Program-made: the position numbers and the translations under genes | Shown here: positions 52,469 to 60,618 of the stretch, piece after piece | How positions within the stretch are numbered: position 1 is the stretch's first letter | Layout: each line of letters opens with the position of its first letter | The notes under the pieces: model-generated | What the model saw: only the letters and a program-made list of their open reading frames with translations | Database searches by the model: none | Told to the model about the DNA's origin: nothing | NCBI GenBank assembly: GCA_003161435.1 | Contig: PMOS01000027.1 | Span: 1-64,000, forward strand | Length of the DNA stretch: 64,000 bases | Reading direction: 5' to 3' | Source: Vulcanimicrobiota bacterium | GTDB taxonomy: Bacteria > Vulcanimicrobiota > Vulcanimicrobiia > Vulcanimicrobiales > Vulcanimicrobiaceae

Positions 52469-52591
52469 CTACTTCTTTGCCAGTTGGGCAACTTCATCGC
52501 ACGTTTTCGTTGGCTGGTTCTCAATGCACTGAAAGACGGCGCTGAAGTTAAGTTTTGTCGCCTCAGGATGATTTGAGTAGAAGTAATCCAT
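52469..52591 (-). CDS. 40-residue ORF, probable gene remnant
   Basis: From ATG 52591: MDYFYSNHPEATKLNFSAVF then QCIENQPTKTCDEVAQLAKK. The frame is open and has coding look for about 35 more codons upstream (KPIKAYIDGMDYF), without a start. This resembles the C-terminal end of a longer secreted helical protein with one disulfide, so it may be a remnant. Otherwise the 52438-52719 gap holds nothing. Confidence 0.3.
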   Translation of the reverse strand: MDYFYSNHPEATKLNFSAVFQCIENQPTKTCDEVAQLAKK

Positions 52592-52719
52592 CCCGTCGAT
52601 ATACGCTTTGATTGGCTTCCCTTCCCTGAGAGGTCTGGTAGGCCGGGCAGCTTCTGGCTCTTGAAATATAGTCGACTGACTGGAATTGCGTCACGTTCTA
52701 TCCGAGGACGGATCGGGTG

Positions 52720-53559
52720 TCACGCATCGGCGTCATCTGCGTAGACGACGTAGAACACGCCTGCCTTATCGCGGGATGGGAACACGCCGTCTGGCGACAC
52801 GATGCGCCAGTGGAATTGATACGTGCTGGAGTTCGGCGCAGGGAACGATATCTGAGTCGTAAGATTGTGCGGCTCGCCGGGAATTGAAACGATGTCAGCG
52901 GTTTGTGTATATTGTCCCATCTGCTCGCCGTCGTTGCCGAGCACCATGTTCGATCCGGCGGTAAACCCACTTGCTTGCATACCGAGCTTCCTATCTTCGG
53001 CAGACAGGCGAAGGTACAATTCGATGTTGACTTTACCAAGGTACGGCTTTTCGCCGGTATTTAGTATCATAAGAGGAATTGTTGTAGAGAATCGGGTGTT
53101 GCCGGAGGCCGCGAGCCTATACGTATCAGCGCCCCCCTGGAAACCTAACCAAAGGTGTGACTTTTCGCTTAGTAGAGCGTCTTGGCGCTCTAAGATTGTG
53201 GTCTGGCGCTTAGTAATGGAGAGGTCGGCCATTGCCAGTCGCGTTTGCTCTTCGATCAGGGCGTTCTGCGTATCTGCGATCCGCAGCGCAATGTCGATCT
53301 GGAAGGCAACGAAGAGCAGCGTCAGGGCGGAGAACAGGACGCCGGTTGCGCCAACGGTGTCACTTTCGCGCGTCGTCGAGTCGCCGAAAGAGCGAAGCAC
53401 TAAGACATAGATGATGACGAAGAGCGCGAGGACCGCGAGATATAAGGCCCCGCGGTTGACGACCCATCGCCGCGTTAGAACGGTCGGTCGGGCGACGGAG
53501 TGTGGTCCATCATCGTCCACGCTGGGAGCTTGTCCCGACTCGAATCTACTTGGGTACAA
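52720..53559 (-). CDS. membrane protein with coiled coil and beta domain, unknown
   Basis: 279 residues from TTG 53559, or 266 from GTG 53520; neither has a good ribosome site. Two membrane helices (GALYLAVLALFVIIYVLVLR and TGVLFSALTLLFVAFQIDIA), then a coiled coil (IEEQTRLAMADLSITKRQTT ILERQDALL in two parts), then a beta-rich C-terminal domain (about 135-279). The architecture is like that of the disrupted gene at 2253-5207 only in general outline. Low GC, island gene. Confidence 0.6.
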   Translation of the reverse strand: MYPSRFESGQAPSVDDDGPHSVARPTVLTRRWVVNRGALYLAVLALFVIIYVLVLRSFGDSTTRESDTVGATGVLFSALTLLFVAFQIDIALRIADTQNALIEEQTRLAMADLSITKRQTTILERQDALLSEKSHLWLGFQGGADTYRLAASGNTRFSTTIPLMILNTGEKPYLGKVNIELYLRLSAEDRKLGMQASGFTAGSNMVLGNDGEQMGQYTQTADIVSIPGEPHNLTTQISFPAPNSSTYQFHWRIVSPDGVFPSRDKAGVFYVVYADDADA

Positions 53560-53803
53560 TTTAGCTGCGCCTTGATGGATGTAGTAGATGGTACGATACC
53601 TTCTGGGTCCCGACTACCCCGAAGGAGGAAACGGTTCACTACCGACCGGGGTGATCCGTGTGAAGTCGCGCTGCCGGGTGACGTGAGGTTCGCCGACGAC
53701 ACTGTTTGGAAGTGGACGGACGTAATCAAGGGGTGATCTGTCGCGAAACCTCGGGCCCACTCGTACCACGCTTCGAATGGGTCCGGGAAAGGTGAACGTC
53801 CCT

Positions 53804-53965
53804 ATGACAATTCAAGAACTTGAAGAGAAAATGGCTCAGAACCGCAAGGACTACGAGGAGTCAATGACACGTTATAAGGGTGCTTATGCACTGAATAAAG
53901 CCCGCGCCGACCTCGATAGGGAATGGCGACGCCTCAAAGCCGAGGAAAAGAAACTGATGCCATGA
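53804..53965 (+). CDS. small charged coiled-coil protein, 53 aa
   Basis: From ATG 53804: MTIQELEEKMAQNRKDYEES, MTRYKGAYALNKARADLDRE, WRRLKAEEKKLMP. One long charged helix. GGGAAAGG lies about 13 bases upstream; a start 9 codons earlier is possible. Function unknown. Confidence 0.5.
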   Translation: MTIQELEEKMAQNRKDYEESMTRYKGAYALNKARADLDREWRRLKAEEKKLMP

Positions 53966-54160
53966 CGAGGTCGGTACCGCCGAGGTAGCACGCCTCGCTC
54001 GCACGCACAGGCACTGACGCGGCTACCAACCTGAGGCTTCGCTTATTCAAATCTCGATTTTGCCCCCTCAGTTGACCCTTCTTGACCCTACAGATGACCC
54101 CCCAAGAGGTGGAACGGGACCACGAGGGATTGGAACGTGGGCATGGCATTCGGAACAAAG

Positions 54161-54191
54161 AAAAACCCCGCCGTAGCAAGGTTTTTCGGGG
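54161..54191 (-). terminator. terminator after tRNA-Val(GAC)
   Basis: On the minus strand: CCCCG, 16-base loop, CGGGG, then TTTTT (54161-54165). It lies 19 bases after the tRNA CCA end. Confidence 0.65.
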
Positions 54192-54210
54192 CTTACGGGC
54201 TCCCACCGAA

Positions 54211-54285
54211 TGGTGGGCGGCAGAAGGATTGAACTTCTGACCTCTACAGTGTCAATGTAGCGCTCTCCCACTGAGCTAGCCGCCC
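54211..54285 (-). tRNA. tRNA-Val (anticodon GAC)
   Basis: Acceptor GGGCGGC pairs with GCCGCCC, followed by A and an encoded CCA (54211-54213). D arm GCTC...GAGC, anticodon stem CTACA/TGTAG with loop TTGACAC, T arm AGAAG/CTTCT with TTCAATC. Anticodon GAC reads GUC/GUU valine codons. It borders a lower-GC island (51600-54200), tRNA genes being common integration sites. Confidence 0.96.
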
Positions 54286-54333
54286 GTCCAAAGGGTGAGT
54301 CTACCGGATGCGGGGCGCTGCGTCAAACCCCTT

Positions 54334-55356
54334 CTACGCGCGCAGAGGCAAGCGGCGGCGGAGCGCGCCGCCGAGGCCGCCGGGGACGAACAGCACGAGC
54401 ACGATGAACAGGACGCCGAGCAAGAAGAGCGGCTCCGAGAGCGGGACGCGCAACAGCGCCGGCAGCGACTGTACGGCAGGCGCGTTGGAGAGCGCAACCA
54501 GGCGGAAGTCGAGGTATTCGTACGCCAGTCCGCCGAGCACCGCACCCCACAGGGTACCGACCCCGCCCAGCACGACCATCACCAGCAGCGCAAGGGTGAA
54601 GTCGGCGGTCGTCACCTGTGGGTTCGCACCTCCTTGCAACAGCAGATAGACCACGCCGCAGATCGACGCCAAGAACGCGGACAAGACGAACGCGCCGAGC
54701 TTGTAGAGATAGGGGTTGAGCCCGAGGACGCCGACGCGCCGCTCGTTCTCGCGGATCGCCTGCCAGACGCGTCCCGGCGGCGAGTTCACCGCCCGCCACG
54801 CGACCACGTACACGACGACGATGAGCGCGAACGCGACCCAGTAGACGTTGCGCGTGTTGACGACGCCGACCAGAAACGACGGCAGGACGTCGCCGCCGAG
54901 CGCGAGACCCTCTTCGCCGCCGGTCAGGCCGAAGGGATTCTGCATCACCAGGATCGAGCCGGCCTGCGCGAAGGCGAGCGTGACCATCGCGAACGGGATG
55001 TCGCGCATGCGCAGGCAGATCGCGCCGAGCACCAGCGGCAGCACTAGCGACACGACGACGGTCAGCGCAAGGGCCGCCGGCAGCGACCAGTGCCAACGCG
55101 CGAGCGCGATCGCCGTGACGTAGACGCCGGTCGCGAAGTAGAGCGCGTGTCCGAACGACAGGAGGCCGACGTAGCCGAACACGATGTCGTAGGTGACCGC
55201 CAGCGCGCCGAACACGAAGCACATCCCCAGCAGGTTGAGCGTCCCCGGCGCGTTGAGCGCGCCGTCGAATAATCCAGGGATCGTGATGCCGACGAACGGC
55301 AACACGGCCAGCACGACCAAGAGGACCGCGACGCCGATGCGAACGGAGCGCGTCAC
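54334..55356 (-). CDS. livM: branched-chain amino acid ABC permease LivM
   Basis: 340 residues from GTG 55356, whose GTGA overlaps the livH stop. About ten hydrophobic helices. Family phrases: YDIVFGYVGLLSFGHALYFA, the inner-membrane coupling loop VWQAIRENERRVGVLGLNPY LYKLGAFVLSAFLASI in two parts, and VVLGGVGTLWGAVLGGLAYE YL. Imports leucine, isoleucine and valine (or related amides) with LivHGFK. Confidence 0.94.
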   Translation of the reverse strand: MTRSVRIGVAVLLVVLAVLPFVGITIPGLFDGALNAPGTLNLLGMCFVFGALAVTYDIVFGYVGLLSFGHALYFATGVYVTAIALARWHWSLPAALALTVVVSLVLPLVLGAICLRMRDIPFAMVTLAFAQAGSILVMQNPFGLTGGEEGLALGGDVLPSFLVGVVNTRNVYWVAFALIVVVYVVAWRAVNSPPGRVWQAIRENERRVGVLGLNPYLYKLGAFVLSAFLASICGVVYLLLQGGANPQVTTADFTLALLVMVVLGGVGTLWGAVLGGLAYEYLDFRLVALSNAPAVQSLPALLRVPLSEPLFLLGVLFIVLVLFVPGGLGGALRRRLPLRA

Positions 55357-56234
55357 GTCGACGATCCCGAGAAGCCACCGGGCCGAACCAGCAGCACGAC
55401 GGCCAGCAGCAGCACCACCGAGAAGTCGCCGACGCCGGCCGCCGCATAGAAGTTGAGGAACTGCTGCAGCACGCCGACGACGACGGCGGCGACCGCCGAT
55501 CCGGTGACCGACCCCAGCCCGCCGATGATCACGACGATGAATGCGAAGATCAGCATCGACGTCCCGCGCACGGGATCGACCGTCCCATAGTAGGTCGCGG
55601 CCAGGATGCCGGACAGACCGGCGGCCATTCCGCCGATCGTGAAGACCAGCGTGAACGCGCGCTGCACGTCGATTCCGAGCGCCTGCACCATGTCGCGGTT
55701 CTCGACGCCGGCGCGCACGATCAAGCCGAAGCGCGTGCGCTGCAAGAAGAAGAGCAGCACGGCCAGGACGACGGCGGCGAACACGATCACCAGCAGTCGC
55801 GTGTTCGGGATCCCCGCGCCGGCGATCGAGCTCGTGTTCGTCATCCAGTCCGGCACGGCGAACGGCTGCGGGTCGCTCCCGAAACCGCCCTGCACGAGCG
55901 AGATGGTCGCCAGCGCCAGGCCGACCGTCACGAGCACCTGACCGACGTGGCGCGAGTAGAGCGGCCGGATCAGCAGAACTTCGGTCAACGCGGCGAACGC
56001 GCCGCCGACTACGATCGCGACCACGACGGCGACCGCCCAGCGCAGCTCCGCCGGCGAACTCGTCAGCAGCCGGCTCGCCGACCAACCCGCGTACGCGGCG
56101 ACCGTGAAGAAGGCGCCGTGCGCGAAGTTGAGCACGCGCATCAAGCCCCAGATCAGCGACAGCCCCGCCGCGATCAAAAAGTACAGCGCGCCCAGGCCCA
56201 GGCCGGTGATCAGCAACAGCGCGATCGTCGTCAT
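55353..56234 (-). CDS. livH: branched-chain amino acid ABC permease LivH
   Basis: 293 residues. Helices with signature LGLGALYFLIAAGLSLIWGL, MRVLNFAHGAFFTVAAYAG, the coupling loop RTRFGLIVRAGVENRDMVQA LGIDVQRAF in two parts, and FIVVIIGGLGSVTGSAVAAV. ATG start. Adjacent genes order K-G-F-H-M on the minus strand. Confidence 0.95.
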   Translation of the reverse strand: MTTIALLLITGLGLGALYFLIAAGLSLIWGLMRVLNFAHGAFFTVAAYAGWSASRLLTSSPAELRWAVAVVVAIVVGGAFAALTEVLLIRPLYSRHVGQVLVTVGLALATISLVQGGFGSDPQPFAVPDWMTNTSSIAGAGIPNTRLLVIVFAAVVLAVLLFFLQRTRFGLIVRAGVENRDMVQALGIDVQRAFTLVFTIGGMAAGLSGILAATYYGTVDPVRGTSMLIFAFIVVIIGGLGSVTGSAVAAVVVGVLQQFLNFYAAAGVGDFSVVLLLAVVLLVRPGGFSGSST

Positions 56235-56237
56235 CGG

Positions 56238-56957
56238 TCAGTGGCTCCCGGCCGCGGCCAAGCCCAGATGGCGGCGGGCCAGCTCGGGATCGCCCATCAA
56301 CTGGTCGACGTCGCCGGTGAAGGAGACGCGCCCCTGGTCGAGCACGACGACGTCGCGGACCAGCTTGTGCGCGACGCTGAGATTCTGCTCGACCAGCAGG
56401 ATCGTCGCGACTTCCGCTGCTCGTTGCAGCGCTTCGACGACTTGCCGCACGACCAGCGGTGCAAGCCCCTTGGTGGGCTCGTCGACGAGCAAGATACGAT
56501 TGTCGGCGTTGAGCAGTGCGCGCGCGAGCGCGACCATTTGCTGCTGACCGCCCGACAGCGTGCCGGCTTTTTGCGCGGCGCGCTGCCGCAGCTCGGGGAA
56601 CAGCTCGTACACGAGGTCGTAGCGGAGCTCCGAGCCGGCGCGTTCGGCGAGCCGCAGATTTTCTTCGACCGTCAGGCCGGCGAAGACGTCGCGATCTTCT
56701 GGGACGTAGGCGACCCCGCGGCGCACGATTTCGTGAACCGGCAGCGCCGTCGTCTCCTCACCGCCGAGCACGACGTGCCCGGTGCGCGTGACCAGCCCGA
56801 GGATGCCGCGCAACGTCGTCGTCTTGCCGACGCCGTTGCGGCCGAGCAAGCCGGTGATCCCGGATTGCCGCACGTCGAACGAGACGCCTTGGAGGATGTG
56901 CGACTCGCCTAAGTAGACGTGCAGGTCGCGGACCTCGAGCAGCGTCGCGGCGCTCAC
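56238..56957 (-). CDS. livF: branched-chain amino acid ABC ATPase LivF
   Basis: 239 residues from GTG. Walker A GLLGRNGVGKTTTLRGILGL, Q-loop region VAYVPEDRDVFAGLTVEENL, signature LSGGQQQMVALARALLNADN, Walker B ILLVDEPTKGLAP, H-loop LVEQN. PEDR and EENL are LivF features. Start overlaps the livG stop (GTGA). Confidence 0.95.
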   Translation of the reverse strand: MSAATLLEVRDLHVYLGESHILQGVSFDVRQSGITGLLGRNGVGKTTTLRGILGLVTRTGHVVLGGEETTALPVHEIVRRGVAYVPEDRDVFAGLTVEENLRLAERAGSELRYDLVYELFPELRQRAAQKAGTLSGGQQQMVALARALLNADNRILLVDEPTKGLAPLVVRQVVEALQRAAEVATILLVEQNLSVAHKLVRDVVVLDQGRVSFTGDVDQLMGDPELARRHLGLAAAGSH

Positions 56958-57721
56958 AACGGATCACCGAGATAGGCCGACTGCACGATCTCGTTGGCGA
57001 TGATTCGCTCGGGCGTGTCGACCGCCAGCAGCGAACCGTGGTGCATCACGGCCATCCGGTCGGCCAAGCCCATGATCAAGTCCATCCGGTGCTCGACCAT
57101 CAGCACCGTCTTGTTCTGATCGCGGTGGATGTGCCGGATAAGGGTCATCATCTCGGGCACGTCTTCGACGGCGATCCCGGCCGTCGGCTCGTCGAGCAGC
57201 ACCAGCCGCGGATCGCCGCACAACAAGATGGCGAGGTCGAGCTTGCGTTTCTCACCGTGCGAGAGGGAAGCGGCCTTCGCGCGTTCGCGCGTCTCGAGCC
57301 CAACCGACGCGAGCGCGGCGCGCGCGCGCTCGAGCGCCGCCTGTTGACGATCGGCGAGCGCCCAGATGTGATCCGAGCCGCCGAGATGCGCCTGCGCGGC
57401 CAGCCGCACGTTCTCCAGCGTGCTGAGCTCCGCGAAGATCGTCGAGGTCTGGAACGTGCGGCCCATCCCGCGCCGCGCGCGAACGTACGGCGGCGCGGTG
57501 GTGATATCGTCGCCGCGGAAGACGACCTTCCCGGAGGTCGGTCGCGTCACGCCCGAGAGCAGGTTGAACAGCGTCGTCTTCCCCGCGCCGTTGGGCCCGA
57601 TGATGACGAGCAGCTCGCCCTCGTTCACGTCGAGGCTCACGTCGTCAACGATCGTTACGCCGCGAATCCGCAGGCCCAGGCTCGTGGTCGACAGGACCGT
57701 GCGCGGGCCTGTCTCGGTCAC
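56954..57721 (-). CDS. livG: branched-chain amino acid ABC ATPase LivG
   Basis: 255 residues from GTG 57721; upstream in-frame sequence overlaps livK and is not coding. Walker A IIGPNGAGKTTLFNLLSGVT, GMGRTFQTSTIFAELSTLEN, signature LSHGEKRKLDLAILLCGDPR, Walker B LVLLDEPTAGI, VLMVEHRMDLIMGLADRMAV MHHG in two parts. Starts 5 bases after livK. Confidence 0.95.
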   Translation of the reverse strand: MTETGPRTVLSTTSLGLRIRGVTIVDDVSLDVNEGELLVIIGPNGAGKTTLFNLLSGVTRPTSGKVVFRGDDITTAPPYVRARRGMGRTFQTSTIFAELSTLENVRLAAQAHLGGSDHIWALADRQQAALERARAALASVGLETRERAKAASLSHGEKRKLDLAILLCGDPRLVLLDEPTAGIAVEDVPEMMTLIRHIHRDQNKTVLMVEHRMDLIMGLADRMAVMHHGSLLAVDTPERIIANEIVQSAYLGDPL

Positions 57722-57725
57722 GTGC

Positions 57726-58922
57726 CTATTTGAACGGGTGTACCGGCGGCGACACCGCTTGCAGCGGGACCGTGCGAATGAGCTTCGGCGTGAGGCTCGA
57801 GCCCGACCCTTGCAGTTTCGCGACGAACATCGGCTGGAGCATCGCATGGTCCGCGGCGCGGATCGTCTGCGTTCCCTTGGGTGCGTCGAACGTCCAGCCC
57901 TCGAGCGCGGAGATCGTCTTGCCGACGTCGTCGCCGTCCGCTTTCTCGATCGCGTGGACGATCATCTGCGCGGCCACGAAGCCGTCCGGGTCGAACAGAT
58001 CGGGAACCTTACCGCTCTTTTTGAGGGCCGCGACGAGGGCGTCGTTGGCCTTGTTCTTCGGCGCTTCGTAGAAATAGTGCGAGAGGAACGCGATCTTCGT
58101 TCCCACGCTGCCGAGCGTGTCGTACGATGAGCGCTGATCCAGGCCGCTCACAACCTTGACGCTTCCGAAGATTCCGGCGTCGTCGAGCGCCTTCCACATC
58201 GCGGGCGCGGTCGCGCCGGCCCAGGCGGGGAAGAGCAGATCGGGTTTGTCGTCCTTGATCTTCTGCGAGAACGGCGTGAAGTCGTTGGCCGATAGCGGCG
58301 CCAAGACCGCCGTTACGTCGGCGCCCGCGCCACCCAGCACCGCGCGCACGGCGCCGACGTTGGCCTGTCCGAAGGCCGAGTCTTGCGCGTACACGACGAC
58401 CTTCTTGCCGCGGAGGTTGTTCCCGACGATCGTCCCGGCCGTCAACACGTCCTGATAACTTTGCCGGCCCGAGCGGAAGGTATTGCGGTTGTCGCCGGTG
58501 ACCCCGTCGGCGGCCGCCGGGCCCGAGATGAAGAGCACGTTGTTCTCTTTCGCCACCGCCGCGACTTGCAGCGCGACACCCGAGGCGGTCGAGCCGGCGA
58601 GGATCTTATAGCCTTGGCCGACGAGGTCTTTGGCGGCGGCGACGCCCTTGGCCGGATCGCCGGCGTCGTCGCGCTCGGTCACGACGATCTTGTGACCGCC
58701 CGCCATCCCGGTGTGGTGCGTCGCGTAGTCGAGACCGGCCGCGAAGCCATCGGCATACTGCGCGCCGTACGACGCCAGCAAGCCGGTCTTCGAATAGATC
58801 AGCCCGACGTTGACCGGCGCTTTTGCCGCAGCCGCTCGGACCGGTACCGCGCCGCCCAGCGTGACGAGCTCCGCGACCATGACCGACGCCGCCAGCATCG
58901 AAAGAGCGTGACGTAACTTCAT
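57726..58922 (-). CDS. livK: branched-chain amino acid binding protein
   Basis: 398 residues from ATG 58922, which gives a direct signal peptide (LRHALSMLAASVMVAELVTL GG, cleavage near VRA). Mature domain NVGLIYSKTGLLASYGAQYA DG then AGDPAKGVAAAKDLVGQGYK ILAGSTASGVALQVA is the periplasmic receptor type 1 fold. First gene of the liv operon; it delivers ligand to LivHM. Ligand could be an amino acid, amide or urea. Confidence 0.93.
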   Translation of the reverse strand: MKLRHALSMLAASVMVAELVTLGGAVPVRAAAAKAPVNVGLIYSKTGLLASYGAQYADGFAAGLDYATHHTGMAGGHKIVVTERDDAGDPAKGVAAAKDLVGQGYKILAGSTASGVALQVAAVAKENNVLFISGPAAADGVTGDNRNTFRSGRQSYQDVLTAGTIVGNNLRGKKVVVYAQDSAFGQANVGAVRAVLGGAGADVTAVLAPLSANDFTPFSQKIKDDKPDLLFPAWAGATAPAMWKALDDAGIFGSVKVVSGLDQRSSYDTLGSVGTKIAFLSHYFYEAPKNKANDALVAALKKSGKVPDLFDPDGFVAAQMIVHAIEKADGDDVGKTISALEGWTFDAPKGTQTIRAADHAMLQPMFVAKLQGSGSSLTPKLIRTVPLQAVSPPVHPFK

Positions 58923-59092
58923 GTCGCGCACCATACACCTGACGAGCGCGAATCTCATGCTTGAGCCTCCGGGAGCGCCTGATCCGGGACCCCAAGAGGT
59001 GGCGGCCGTTAAAGCCCGTGCGGGGGTGGACCGATACGGAGAACAAAGCGGGCACAGAGCCCGCGCGCACGCTCTTGCCCGCGAGGATTCAC

Positions 59093-59770
59093 GTGCCGGC
59101 TCGTTTCTCGCTGTCGACCCTGCTCGCGATGCTCGCGGCCGCGTCGCTTCTCACGGCGTGCCAGGGAGGCGGCGCCGCTGCACCTCCGGTTCCGGCCGGC
59201 CTGAACCCGAGCGGCACCCTGCAGTCGGTGGCGCAAGCTCCGCTTTCCACCGCGCGTTCGGTCGACGACTTCGGCCGTCACGGCGGCTTCGACACCCACG
59301 GCTCGGACCTCGACGCCGATCCGAACTACCTGAACTTCAGCCCGGCGCAGAACGCCCGCAACGCGACACAGACCGTCACGATCGTGGCTTCGGGAAACCT
59401 CAGGGAGCAGAACGTGACCGCTTCGGTCGCCGGCATCGGCGACTGCCCGACGTTGTCTTCGTCGAAAGTCACCTTCACGAAGACTGCGAGTCCGGGCCAA
59501 GGTCCCGCCACGTTGCAGGCGACGCTCTCCGTCACCGCGCGCGGCGCCGGCCCGGCGCTGTGCGCGATCACGATCGCGCGCCACGACGAAGACCACGGTC
59601 GCGGATCGCACGATTGCGACGGCGACCTGGTGATCCCGGTGATCGTCGACTGCGGCCCGGTCACGACGCCCACGCCGGCGCCGACACCGACGCCCGCGCC
59701 CACGCCGGTTCCAACCGCAACGCCCTCACCGACGCCCACGCCGTGCACCGGCAGGCAGTGCCTGCCCTGA
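59093..59770 (+). CDS. secreted lipoprotein with TPTP tail, unknown
   Basis: 225 residues from GTG 59093, preceded by GAGGA; the longer frame from 58961 lacks support. Signal RFSLSTLLAMLAAASLLTAC with lipidated Cys near 21. The mature part has an Ig-like beta domain (QTVTIVASGNLREQNVTASV) and a His/Asp-rich patch (ARHDEDHGRGSHDCDGD), then (TP/TPAP) repeats and an end CTGRQCLP. Possibly metal-binding at the surface. Divergent from the liv operon. Confidence 0.7.
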   Translation: MPARFSLSTLLAMLAAASLLTACQGGGAAAPPVPAGLNPSGTLQSVAQAPLSTARSVDDFGRHGGFDTHGSDLDADPNYLNFSPAQNARNATQTVTIVASGNLREQNVTASVAGIGDCPTLSSSKVTFTKTASPGQGPATLQATLSVTARGAGPALCAITIARHDEDHGRGSHDCDGDLVIPVIVDCGPVTTPTPAPTPTPAPTPVPTATPSPTPTPCTGRQCLP

Positions 59771-59810
59771 GCTACCGGGCCCGAGTGGCGGCGCGTCGAA
59801 GCGCGTTCAG

Positions 59811-60227
59811 ATGCCGCATCTCCGCTATGAGTCCGTCGCCCCCGTCCTGATCGTCGAGCGCGTGCAGCCCACGCGCGACTTCTTCCGCGACCGGCTCGGG
59901 TTCGCGCAGACGGCGGTCGTCGCCGACGGGGACGAGCTCGGCTTCGCGATGCTCGAGAAAGACGGCGTCGTCATCATGGTGCAGTCGCATCAGAGCGTGA
60001 TCGACGACGTCGGCCACGACGCGGCACGCGCAATCAACGAGACGATCTCCGCGCGCGGCGCCGTCGGCTTGTTCTTGACCGTGAGCGACGTCGATCTCGT
60101 CGTTCCCGCAATCGCCGACGCGGACGTGATCGTCCCGTTGCGCAAGACGTTCTACGGGATGCACGAGATCACGGTGCGGGAGCCCGGTGGTCACGCGGTG
60201 ACGTTCGCGTCCAGGCTCCCGCAGTGA
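59811..60227 (+). CDS. VOC-family (glyoxalase/bleomycin-resistance fold) protein
   Basis: 138 residues. LRYESVAPVLIVERVQPTRD FFRDRLGFAQTAVV in two parts opens the beta-alpha-beta-beta-beta fold, and YGMHEITVREPGGHAVTFAS closes it; EITVREPGGH is the family's second half with a Glu ligand. Enzyme or antibiotic-binding role not determinable. Confidence 0.88.
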   Translation: MPHLRYESVAPVLIVERVQPTRDFFRDRLGFAQTAVVADGDELGFAMLEKDGVVIMVQSHQSVIDDVGHDAARAINETISARGAVGLFLTVSDVDLVVPAIADADVIVPLRKTFYGMHEITVREPGGHAVTFASRLPQ

Positions 60228-60242
60228 ACGGTTTCGGTGTGG

Positions 60243-60611
60243 TTAGCCCTTTTGCTGTTTGACCGGTATCTGACGGCGGTTGAGGACGAGGATCCGATCG
60301 GCGTGGCGCTGGCCGAGGAACTTCTGATCGTAGAACACTTTGACCAGCGCCCCCGAGTGCAGGGCCTTCATCTGGTACGTCGTCTTGCCGTCGCCGGAGA
60401 AGACTTGGTCGAAATGCGGCACGAGGAGGAAGCTGAGCTCCGTGCCGGTCTTGTCGTCCTTGACTTTGATGTTGTTGGACGAGATGTGAACCAGGGTGCC
60501 TTCGACCCATGAGGTGCCGACCGGAACCGCGGCTGCAGGCGCCATCATGGACGCCGTGAGGGGAAGCGCGGCCAAGGCCGCAGCGATGAGAAAAGTACGC
60601 ATGTACGCCAT
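60243..60611 (-). CDS. secreted small beta-barrel-like protein, unknown
   Basis: 122 residues. Signal peptide RTFLIAAALAALPLTASMMA PAAA. The mature part has an OB-like strand pattern: SWVEGTLVHISSNNIKVKDD KTG, FLLVPHFDQVFSGDGKTTYQ, GALVKVFYDQKFLGQRHADR. Short secreted proteins of this kind are common and uncharacterised. 8 bases after the topoisomerase stop on the same strand. Confidence 0.7.
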   Translation of the reverse strand: MAYMRTFLIAAALAALPLTASMMAPAAAVPVGTSWVEGTLVHISSNNIKVKDDKTGTELSFLLVPHFDQVFSGDGKTTYQMKALHSGALVKVFYDQKFLGQRHADRILVLNRRQIPVKQQKG

Positions 60612-60618
60612 CGTACCC

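Noticed and set aside
53500..53736. Plus-strand 78-residue ORF
   Set aside because: It overlaps the start of the minus-strand membrane protein gene and shows no family pattern or ribosome site.
54068..54271. Minus-strand ORF of 67 residues through the tRNA-Val gene
   Set aside because: It is a translation of the tRNA and its flank, a common false ORF.
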